Assembly (NCBI GenBank): GCA_013365365.1 | Contig: JABVXU010000235.1 | Span: 1-64,000 of the forward strand | DNA length: 64,000 nucleotides | Reading direction: 5' to 3' | Source: Cruorifilaria tuberocauda | Taxonomy: Eukaryota > Nematoda > Chromadorea > Rhabditida > Onchocercidae | Part shown: piece after piece, positions 37,901-48,236 of the stretch | Numbering within the stretch: the first letter of the stretch is position 1 | Layout: each line of letters starts with the position of its first letter | The notes under the pieces: model-generated | What the model was told of the DNA's origin: nothing | Databases searched by the model: none | The model's input: the letters and a program-made list of their open reading frames with translations, nothing else | Program-made: the position numbers and the translations under genes

Positions 37901-40900
37901 GTGATATTGGCGGATGATCACCTCTATCTTCACCATTACGAGGTGTTGTTATTCCATCTGATAACAACTAAATTAAAAAATTATAGTGCAAAACTTCGAT
38001 ATAGAAATACCTAAAAATTCCTTATTTACATAGCCAACTATTAATAGTTAAACAATGTAAACAACCTTTTTTACAATATCCTTCCAACGGCTGTCGTTTT
38101 GTTGATGCCGCAAAGCTTCATAAAAATCAAAATTTGAAGGATATGCAGTAGTTTCTGTCCGCGGATAACTAATAAAACCCTAAAGAGAAAAAGCACGTAT
38201 TGCAGTATTACCGACTATTTAAATAAAAGTGAAAAAAATTTTTACAATCGATAATCCAAATATGAAAAGGATCAACCACTCATAAAAAGCTTCCGATTTC
38301 TTTCTATCATCTAAAACAACCAATCGCAAATTATAAATGAATTCATCTCCAATTAAATTTAAGCGTTCAATAAAAACCGTCAAAAAAAACAAAGGATATT
38401 TGAAAAAAAAAAGAGGAACATACCCTAGTGTAAAGGTATTCTGCAATACTCATAGTCTGTGCAGGACTAAGACCTAAGCCACTACTAGCAACCCTTAATA
38501 ATTCAACGGTGTTCAGAGCTTGTGGACGCTCTTTCTGGACCTCCGAACTGTTTACATCAACAACAACACCTTGATTCTGCTTCTGAAAACCCAAGCAGCA
38601 CATAAATCACGACAAGGACCTAAGAAAATCTTCTAATGAAATAACACATGAATTAAGAATGTGAGTTAAAAAGTAGGAAATAACAACATTTAGAGAAATA
38701 ATGATGGACGAACTTTGATCCGATCAAAGAATAGTTCAGACACATCTTTATCAAATATACGGCCTCTGACATGAGTTGGTTTTAATTTTTCACCTGCTGA
38801 AGTTTCGAAGATTGTCTAAAATTTTTCATATATCGAAAATATGTTAACCATTGAATAATTTGCAGTATGAACTCTACAAGGAATAGAAAGTTAGAGAAAA
38901 TATGCCTCTAGAACCCAAAATGGCTCTGGTTTAAACTGTGCAATTAAGTCATGGCGAGTCACACAGAATCCCAGTGTAGGTGTTTGGCACGGACCAAATG
39001 ATATAGTTGTGCTATCAAGATTACCATATTTACCCTGAAATATGGAAAAAGTCAGTATATTGCTAGTAGATGCAGATACTTATTCGCCTATGAAATGATC
39101 TGGTACAAATTAAGAAATATTAATCTCTAATTTTATCATGAAAGAAACTTAACTAATGAAATGCAGAAATTAAGAGACTGATAATAATCCTTTGATACAC
39201 CCAACAAATTGATTGAAATGATTAAATTATAATATTATGCAATAACAACCTGAAAATATCGAGTTTGAAAGCGCGTAAAGGCACAACCAATCCTCAGATC
39301 AAGCTCTTGACGTGCATCAACGGATAAGCTTTTATTGATATTAGGACGACCAAGATTCCGCATTGCCGACTTGATATCTTTCGCGGTGATTGCTGAGAAA
39401 TATGCCCTAAAAACATTTCGTTCAGTTCGCAAAAGATTTTTTAGAGAGGTTAACTCCCCACATTGTAGGCTAGAAAATATTTTAAAAACAAAAAAAAAAC
39501 AAAAACCATATATATATATGTGAAATTTCCTGTTCCAAAGAAAATCAAAAAATATACCTATAAATACTTCCCATGATATCTCCTGTTCTTGGCTTTTTTA
39601 TTGAATTTTTAACCGCTTCAATCACCTGCTAATTTAAAGAATACTGAACTTCATTGAATATTGAATTAATTTAGTTGAAATCTGAGCGCTAAATATAAGT
39701 ATTGTGTAATCAGCATATCAGCAGTTATAGGAATTTAACCAATATTTTATTTCGAAAGAGAAACTTTTTAGTGTTAAGTTTTAATTGTAAAAGTCCAGAA
39801 CAAAACGTTCTCTCTATCAATGACTAATTAATAAGTGTGAACGCCGCGATCCAAAACTATTTCAGTAATCCGTAAAAAGTTTAAGTACTATAAAGTTGAC
39901 CAAATACCAAAAAAAACACCAACTTCAAAGCAAATATTTTCTCCCTCTTTGTCGCAATCTAACCATAAGACCAGGAAATCACAATCTTTTGCTTCCGAAG
40001 CAAGATACTGTAAATTTTTGTTTTACTAAAAGGAAAAAAAAGGAAAAAAGGAAAAAAAACATTAAATGCCTGTATTTCATGCTAAAAAGCACTATTAATT
40101 CTGAAAACTTCTAATCATGTCCTTTCTCTGCTCGTTAAGTAAAATCGTCTAGAAATGGTGTCTCCTGAGTTCGACCACTAAAAAACAAAAAAACTTGACA
40201 TCGATAAATGTGTTTCCGAATTCTTAAATTCCCACCTTTCGTTTTTTTCCATTGTCTCCTTTTCCGTCACTTAAATATATCCCAATATAAAAGATATTTT
40301 TCAAAGAATATGACAGGTAATAATAGCTAGCAATAATGAAAACTAGCAAAACATATTTTGAGAAAACCAAGTCACCTCATTCATTCGCATTTTTGGATTT
40401 GCTTCCTTTTTCATAGTCGGTGATGAAAACAACTGAACCGGATCGACTTTTTCCCAATTATTCATTTTGGAAGGAAAATCCAGAGACATTATGTGACCAC
40501 AAGTACTTGTTACCTAAAGAAGTACAATCTCACTACTTCTTCCTACTTCAATTCAATTACAACGATAACTAGAAGTTGATACTACTTCCTTACAAAGTAC
40601 TAGTATAAAAAATAAGACAGCCACTTATTACACTAATAGTTCATAAAGAATAAAAATATCGAGGTATTACATGTTAATTGATAATCCCTATTTTTAATTA
40701 ATGTTTTTCATAGCTTTCACCTTAAACATAGCTGATTGTCCTTGGAACTGTCCACGGTATTCGGAAACGGAGCAGACATTGTTCCAACCTTTAAAAATAA
40801 AAAATATTTCTGGTTTCTTAATAATGAGACCATAAGGAAATATAGAAACAACAAGAAATTACAAGCAACATCGGAAAACGATGAACGACAGTTTAAGACG

Positions 40901-41121
40901 AAAATAGAAAAAAATGATAACAAAATTCAAATTTTAATTGCGTTGGAAGGAACTGGAAACGGTATAAGAAGGACAAGCAACATATAAGAAGAAAAAGGCA
41001 AGTAAGGTAACATGTGACTTTCACCTTTTCTTTTTTCAACTTTTCCATCAGCAAGAATTTTTGCAATAGATTCAGCAAGCATTGGTTTTTCGGCCACCAT
41101 TATTACCGTCAACGGAGCCAT
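34902..41121 (-). CDS. TOP3B: DNA/RNA topoisomerase III-beta
   Basis: Type IA topoisomerase; 871 aa (human ~862) in 21 exons: 41025-41121, 40721-40788, 40376-40513, 39924-40007, 39558-39625, 39250-39406, 38906-39034, 38714-38815, 38424-38582, 38066-38179, 37868-37967, 37590-37674, 37352-37492, 36992-37139, 36703-36858, 36429-36513, 36166-36281, 35984-36089, 35633-35753, 35248-35452, 34902-35138. N-terminal Toprim start VMVAEKP-like and acidic triad DCDKEGE (118-124); catalytic Tyr in [10 protein letters not shown] (Y339; Y336 in human). The segment TPPDYLTE...[13 protein letters not shown] is type IA specific. C-terminal CxxC zinc motifs follow (CGKC, CPNC, CPYC, CNKC, CEGC, CIFC). The basic tail has only a single RGG. 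Exon 7 seems to use a GC donor (38905-38904). It lies 662 bp downstream of PUS10 on the same strand. Confidence 0.97.
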
Positions 41122-41660
41122 ATCCACTTCTATCCCTTTCTTCCTCTACCACTCTCCTTGTCTGCATATACTTTTGTTAGCATCTTCTCGATAATTGAAA
41201 TAATTCTGCTTTTTAAACTACTAAATGCAAATGCAACAAGTAGCGAGTATTAATGTGCATGCTCTACTGTAACGAACATAGAAGACTTCAACCAGCCACA
41301 CGTAAAACTTGATACAACATTCTAACATTTAATAATATAATAACTTCTAAAATACTTTAGCGATCAAGCGCTCGCTGTGCATCTAAATTTCCAAATAATA
41401 AAAATTTATTACTACTATAATTGGAAAACAACTATAACTGTATCTTTAAATCCAATGAGTAAAATTTGCAAGATATAAATGAGCATTCCTGTGTATTGTT
41501 TTTACATCAATGACATCATATTACTCTGACCTCGTAATTCATCAAAAATACTGTAATGAACATATGAAATATCTCCTATGATATCCTGCGATCATTATAA
41601 AAACCATTCAAGGACAATACAGATAAATGTGTCCAGTTAATCAATACCACACAATAAAAA

Positions 41661-41748
41661 AAATTTTTTAAAGCAAAAACTGTGTTCATACAGTTATTGC
41701 TTTAAAAAATTTATTCATACCTGCACTCAATAATAAGTATGAATAAAT
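41661..41748. repeat. two adjacent fold-back repeats between PUS10 and TOP3B
   Basis: First hairpin: a 22-bp arm at 41661-41682 (AAATTTTTTAAAGCAA...) pairs with 41691-41712 with one mismatch and an 8-nt loop. Second hairpin: ATTTATTCATAC (41709-41720) pairs perfectly with GTATGAATAAAT (41737-41748) with a 16-nt loop. They overlap by a few bases and sit 35-120 bp past the PUS10 stop. On the minus strand the second includes AATAAA, so the structures may belong to the PUS10 3' UTR or polyadenylation region, or to a small fold-back element. Confidence 0.75.
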
Positions 41749-41782
41749 TACATGAAAGGGAAACAACAATATCAAGAACCCT

Positions 41783-44687
41783 TCAATCTGGTGGCCACTC
41801 CATATCAACGTCTTCGACGTCCAATTCTAGTATGTCAACTTCGCCGCATTCAACTCCTAGTAAATCTGCCAGTGACGGTTTAGTTCGCCCAAAATCACCA
41901 TGCACGAATTCTTTCACATAAGTTCCCGCTTGCGTCTCCATCCTAAAACAATAAAATCACTTTTCGGAACCTACAAAAGGAACTCCCAAGAATTTATTTT
42001 TATGTGGTCAAACAATTTAATTTACAAAGAGGAAAGCAGTTCAAAAAACCTTTGTTCATAAACTGTAGCAGTTCATTATGAATTCTAGCATGAAACAGAA
42101 CATAAGGAATTATCCAACAAGTCAAAATTCCAATTCCAAAACCTGTTACTTTCAATAAACACAATATTCTAATGGATAATCGGAACCATAGAGGTACAAT
42201 AAAAAATTTGAACTTTATCATAAACGAAATAGTAATTTCTGCGTAAAAATGATTCTTTGAAAAATGCATATTAATAACTGCAACTTGACGTACATTAACT
42301 TAAACTGAACTTCAACTTTTCACCGTTAGCATTTTAATTGTCATACCACATTTCATAATTAAAAACAAGATTTCAATAAAATACGCAAGTACACTTTATG
42401 TTACCTAACTAGAAAACGGTAATCATCCAATTTCAGTGTTGCTATGAAAAATATCATCCTTCGTCTTTCGAGCAAGGGACGGCGTTTCAGCACTCGCACA
42501 GGTGTTTTCTGAATTATTTCCATAGGTGCTTTATGGTGAAGTTCTTTTAGTACAAGATCATCTAGTTTTCGTGTGCTGTAGCAGTAACCAGTGTATAATT
42601 TCCGCCTTTCTAAACAAATACAAAAACTATAACAGTGATTATAAGAATGTATAATTCAATATTTTAAAATTTATAATTTTTTTATTTTTTTCTTCTAAAC
42701 ATTATCAGTAAACAAAATCCGCTGAAATAGCTTACCATCTTGGCCATTTTTTATCAAAGATGCTTGATCTGAAGTGATTTGTTTCAAACCGTGAAGAACT
42801 TTAACATCAAAATTTTTATTAATGCTATCCTCCAAACGTTTTAATGTGGTCTTCAAGTTATATCTCTGGAACGGAAACACTTTCTTAGGATTGATTAGCT
42901 GAAAAGAATCGGTATCATCTATTCATATTTCACTTACCTTAGAATTTTTAAGAAAAAAAAGAAAAGGCCATTACTTGAAGTACAAATGGCCTTCCGTTAC
43001 CAAGCATTCGTACATCAATATCTTCTCGTCCTGAGGCTACAAAACGAGCATCATCGCATCCAGTCTCCATGATAAATGGCGCCCCAACTTTCTCTGATAC
43101 CTAAAAATCATTAAACTTTCTACCCATTTCTCCGCGATATTTTTAATATTTTACATGCAAGCTTACTGAATGTCCAATAATCTTCCTCATATCGGTTGAA
43201 GCCGACCACGGACTTTGAGACATGTTTCTGGAAAATTTGCAATAGCGTCCGGCTATAAACAGTGGACTATGTTCAAATGAAATAGTGTAATGACAGGATA
43301 TAGAAGGTGACACCATCTTGTAAATCCTGTAATTTTTTTCCGAGAAATATTCTTTTTAGAAACGAGCAAATAAAGAATGAAGTATGACCAAATTCCTGGT
43401 GTTCAAATTTGAACAAAATGAAACAGGAAAATGAAGGTTACAACATCCCAGACCAGCTATGAAAAATGAAAATAATTCTCGGATTCATATGTATAGATTG
43501 AGGTTATGACTACAATAAATCTTTTTCTCTGGATTAAGGTAAATATTGTTATACATCTAATTTAAACATATTATTCTTTACTAAATTACGAAAACCTGCT
43601 TTTCGATTTAGAGAAATTAATGCTTAGAGAAAAATTAGTGCTGCCAAAAGTAAATAAAAATTTACCGCATAACCTTCTACAAATTTATATCAAGGAAATA
43701 TTGCATCACTTTTTGAAAAAAAACATGAATAAACAAAATCATACAATGCATATTCTCGATTCAGCTTGTGTATCAGGCCTGCAATTCGTACCTTTGTATA
43801 CATTGATAAGAGTATATCTTCCATACTAGCAGATCTCAATCTTTTCCGTGATATTTGAAAGTCACTGGGAAATTCCTTCATTAAATAGTTGACATCACTC
43901 TTGTTAAATTCATCACTGTCAAATGTAAGAGTAAGAATTAAATTCGAATTCAACGATGGTGATAAACCCGTAGCCTATAATGAGGAAACATATATAGAAC
44001 TGTAAACCTGACTAACTTGAAGAATTGAATTATAATGCTGAATACATTAATCCTGCAAACTGAGAAAATCTGCGGCTATTGATAAGACGGTAAATACGTA
44101 AACAACTGCAAAAACTCTAGGCGCTCTGAAGTTAACAAGAAGAAAACCGTACGAACATTGCGAATCTTTTTCAAATAAGTGCTGACGATGCGTAACTTGA
44201 AAGGAATCGTGGGAAGAGTGCCGTTTGATGATGTATTCCGATAAGCTAGTTCATACAAAGCTTCCCGAAGAATTGCTGTAACAGGCATATTGATCGCAAG
44301 TAAAAATGATTTCGAATCATAACCGCTGCTTTTATATATTTTCTTTACCTAAAAAATTGGTTGCGATAAACTATTTAAAATATTTAACTAGTGTCCTGAG
44401 AATTTTTTCGTCCATAGTTTTCAAAAACTTTTAAATTCGTTTCATTCAAAAATCATAAAATATAACGAAAAACTGACCGTAATAATCAAATAAGTTATTC
44501 TGAAATACTTGAAAAAATGCTCTACCTTAGCTACCACTTCGTCAACAAACTTTTCATCCAATACACCAAAACAAAGTGCGCAATTGAACGGCTTTTCCAC
44601 ATTTCCAGTTTCTTCCGGTCCTCTCAACTGTCGAGCACAAAGCGTACAGAGAGGGATAGAGTCATTTGCATTGGCATTACATTCCAT
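41783..44687 (-). CDS. PUS10: tRNA pseudouridine synthase Pus10
   Basis: Pseudouridine synthase of the Pus10 family, which modifies position 54/55 in the tRNA T-arm. 449 aa in eight exons: 44526-44687, 44148-44348, 43792-43974, 43167-43316, 42975-43100, 42736-42898, 42405-42609, 41783-41942. The N-terminus has paired CxxC zinc ligands (C14/C17 and C36/C39) preceding a THUMP-like region. The catalytic motif SGREDIDVRMLGNGRPF (255-271) contains the active-site Asp. Downstream are TPVRVLKRRPLLERRR and the C-terminal signature METQAGTYVKEFVHGDFGRT. It is about 80 residues shorter than human PUS10, mostly in the N-terminal half. The donor of exon 2 (GTTTTC at 44147) is weak. TOP3B follows 662 bp downstream, a possible operon partner. 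Confidence 0.96.
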
Positions 44688-45170
44688 TCTTGCGATCAGT
44701 GGCCATCGGTCACTCTCTCAGCTTGCAAATCCTCATTCACATCCACCAGCCAACAATTTCCCTTCAACATTCAACAAACAAATTCAAATGAGGATCATGG
44801 CAATTAAAAATTGGTGCGAAAGATAATTTTGTACTTGGAGAGAGACAGAGAATGAAGAGATATGTAAGATATGTGCAGAGAGTGGAGAAGTAAACGTCCT
44901 AATAATCTTGAGTGAAAATTATGTGGCGAGTAACTGGTAGCAAAGATGCAGCAGAAAAGATATCGACTAACCGTATAGGATGGGATGATAGAAGGAATGC
45001 TAGGTGTTTTCGTCACCTTCTCGACGGGAAGGTCACGTGCGTGGAAAGAGGTCGTGTAGAGCGATGAAATTAGCATAATTAAGAGATGATATAAAGAGAT
45101 GATAGTGTCTCCTCTGTAAATTTTGTATTAGCGGTCGCTTTCATGGTTTGTTGAAAAGGGAGGAGACGGG
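44688..45170. promoter_or_regulatory. divergent intergenic region PUS10 / modular gene
   Basis: Roughly 480 bp separate the PUS10 start (minus) from the proposed start of the modular plus-strand gene at 45171, so promoters or trans-splice sites for both should lie here. No specific element was identified. Confidence 0.4.
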
Positions 45171-47164
45171 ATGTGTTGGTTGAAGAAGAAAGAAGTGAGT
45201 GTTATGTCCCGGAAGATTTAATTGGGAAGAAGGAAGTTAAATTCAACTTTCAAGTCTCTCACTATTCAGCTCCATTTTTGGTAAAGCTATTAATTAAGTT
45301 GAAATGGAATTTTCCTTAGCAGATAAAGTTTGCTCATATAGAAAGTTATTTCAGAAGCTGTCATTAACAACTCCAGCCCCTCCTGTCCAGCAATCCGATG
45401 AGAAAGTCACAAAAAATCACATTGTAATAACAGTTATTTAAAGATCTTCTAATTGTTGATATATTAATTGGAATTAAGATTTATAAAGTTCTAAAGTAAT
45501 TTGAAAATTGAAATTAGTAGCTAAGAATTTATAGGGGAGTGAAAAGAGAAATGATAAGGCAACAAAAAGCAAGAAGAAAGGATTGGAGGAAAATGAACAT
45601 ATGAAAAAGACTTATGAACCGGAAAAAAAGTTTGATGAAAAAGAAAACAGTGAGAAGGAAGAAAGGGAGAGGGATAAAAAAGAAGCAGGTAATGAAAAAA
45701 AAAGTGATAATGAAAAAAGGGAAAGCGATAAGGAAAACGATCAGAAAATCTCACTGGTATCAATTTATCATTCAAAGGCTTTTAAAAGTATTAAACCTTT
45801 ATTCTGAAATAGAGCATAATTCACAGAATGCGTTTGAAATATTCAGAAAAAGACCTATCAGAAAGATGCAGAGACGGACATATATCCTTATAAATTAAAG
45901 AGAACTCTTATAAATTAAACTAATGATGAATATTTGAAAAAGTGAATATCCTACCAATTTAACTTTTCTAGAAGAAAAAATTAGTGATAAAAGTGCCAAC
46001 AGCAGTTAAAAAAGCCGATGCTGAAGATCCGCAGTATCAGGTTTGATAAACTTTCTGGCAGCTAGAAAGACTGATTAAAAACATTTATTTGAAGGAATGA
46101 ATGCATCTTGATGAAGTAAATAATTAATGCTAATTTTGCAGACACTTGCTGGCTTAAATGATGATTTATTTGGTACGACAGATTTGAATAAGTTCAGAAA
46201 GAAGCTTGTTATAAAAGCACCAACAGGTTTTAAAAAAGCAAAAGCTGAAGATCCACAGTATCAAGTAGATATAATTAGATCTATTTTTGAAATAATATTA
46301 CTAATTTTTGCTAATCGATGAACTTGAAACCTTCTTAAATATAACAAATATAGATTGAAATGAATTGTATTAAATTGATCTCCTTATAGACTGGATTGGG
46401 ATAAAATTCGGGATGTTAAACTAAATTTTCTCAGAAATCGGCAACAGTAAATTTGAAAGTGCAATTCGGTTTCACATAATTTCGTTAATCAGCTCCATCT
46501 TTCGAAACATTACCTCATACTCTGTGCGATAGTTTAAAGTCTTGAAGAAAATCTTTTTATCACTTGAAATGTTTACTAAAAAATTTCGATTATTCCTCAA
46601 CTTTAAATTGTTTTAACTTCACCATTAACTTTTATAGAAATTGTTGAGAAGAAACAATATTAAAAATACTCCTTTTTTCCCACTTTTTCAATTAAGTTTC
46701 TCCATCTTCCCCTTTCTCTCTTTCTCATGACAAAAAAACGGAATAACAAAACTTGTTGAATTTTTTAGAATTAAGTTATAATATTTCCAGCTTTCCTGCA
46801 TACAGCTAGGTAACACAAAAATTCTTAGCAAGTGTTCCTCTCCGCATAAGTTATAACCAAACTACTTTAAAAGATATCCCCAACTTCTTTTTCAATATAA
46901 TTATAGATTTATAATCTTTCAAGAAAAAATCAAAACTCTTTTAATAGTGAATAAATTAATGTTAAAAATTTGGACATTTGGTTCTCCCAGATGCCTCGTA
47001 TTTAGAATTTAGACGAATATTAAAAAGGAATAAAGCTAAATTTCTGGTATATATTTTATACCAGAAATTTGGTATATATTTTTTTTCCAACATTGGTATA
47101 TATTTTATAGACACTTGCTGGTCTCGACAATAATTTATTTGAAGTGCAATTCAAAAATGAGTGA
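45171..47164 (+). CDS. small Lys-rich protein built of repeated exon modules (unrecognised)
   Basis: I do not recognise this family. Six in-phase (phase 0) exons can be chained: 45171-45194 (MCWLKKKE before GTGAGT), 45355-45423, 45535-45756, 45972-46040, 46142-46264 and 47111-47164, giving ~186 aa. The third exon is a highly charged Lys/Glu/Asp block. The fourth ([20 protein letters not shown]) duplicates the second half of the fifth ([20 protein letters not shown]). The last exon restarts the same module ([11 protein letters not shown] versus [11 protein letters not shown]) and then stops, so the module TLAGL...DPQYQ is tandemly repeated at exon level. The early exons and the exon-3 donor (45757, GTATCA; alternative GTAATG near 45689) are less certain than the repeated ones. 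No membrane segment or signal peptide; a cytoplasmic or cytoskeletal protein seems likeliest, but no function can be named. Confidence 0.6.
47038..47070. repeat. 14-bp perfect inverted repeat, 5-nt loop
   Basis: AAATTTCTGGTATA (47038-47051) pairs exactly with TATACCAGAAATTT (47057-47070). The GGTATATATTTT half is repeated at about 47071 and 47094, the last copy running into the acceptor of the final exon of the modular gene (ends 47110). The repeated motif forms most of the 3' end of that intron. Confidence 0.8.
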
Positions 47165-48236
47165 AGAAAATTGCAAAGAAAAAGAAGAATGGAAAAAACT
47201 CAACAATTTCGCAGAACTACGAAAACTGTAAATTTGCAAATTCTATTCACCACTCATATAATGCCATTCATTATATTATAAAGATAAAATAGGCGTCTAC
47301 GAGACTCTCAAATTTTAAATAAATATTTAAATCTTTTTAGCAGATGCCGATGATCAAGTGAATGAATGAATTAACGTTCAAGTTTTTTTATCTATAACAA
47401 ATAGTGGTGCTTTTCCATCAGATCTTATTTGAAAAGACTGCCATTTTTCATTTCAATCTCTTAGCGCTGAAATTTTTAAAAGTCTGTAAATTATCGCTTT
47501 TTTGTGTTTTAAATTCATCGCTTTTTTTTCTTGACTTGTGATGCATCATGGAGACAATAAGCAGTTCAAAATAGGGCAAAATATTTGATTGCACTGAAAC
47601 AATTGGCAAGGGATAAAGTCAGAAATTCAGAATGATAATAATTTGTGTATATCGCATGACAATTCATTTCAGTTATTAGCACGAAAGTCTTCAGATCCAT
47701 TCGAATGTTTGAAATCTGGATGCATGCCTATCCTGTCTTTCTATATATTGAATTGGCTTAAAAGATTGCATTGTGATTTGCTGCGCCAGATGCGAGAAAA
47801 TGAAGAATTAAAAATTTTCGCCATTTTGTGAATTCTTCATCAGATAGGTATTTCAAGCAATATTGGCAAAAGATTTTTATCTACCTGAGTAATGTTTAAT
47901 ATTTCATTAATCAATGTATTTCATCTCAAGTTAGCCTTTCGAGTAAAAGTGCATCTGCAACTTCAAGTAAACAATGAATTTCCGATCAAAAGGAAATGTA
48001 TGAACAGTATAGTAAAATAAATAAAGTGCAAAAATAAATTGCGATCTTATGTTCCGAGTACAATTTATCTAGACATCGAAATTTATATTTGATCATATCC
48101 TCAAGTAAGAAACGAGTTACTGAACTTGAGAAAGTTAAGCTAGTCAATTCGCGGCCTTAATGTGGAGCGTTTCTAGTAAAAATAGAGAAACCGACATAAA
48201 AGAATTAGTTGGTAAAATATAGAAAACTTGAATAAG
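47165..48236. other. convergent intergenic region, no gene seen
   Basis: Just over 1 kb between the stop of the modular gene and the NT5C2 stop, which lies on the opposite strand. A 62-codon plus-strand frame at 47643-47831 is open but has no recognisable feature and no splice context. Both 3' UTRs should end here. Confidence 0.55.

Noticed and set aside
39896..40114. Plus-strand frame opposite TOP3B exon 4
   Set aside because: It is the shadow of the conserved Toprim exon on the other strand.
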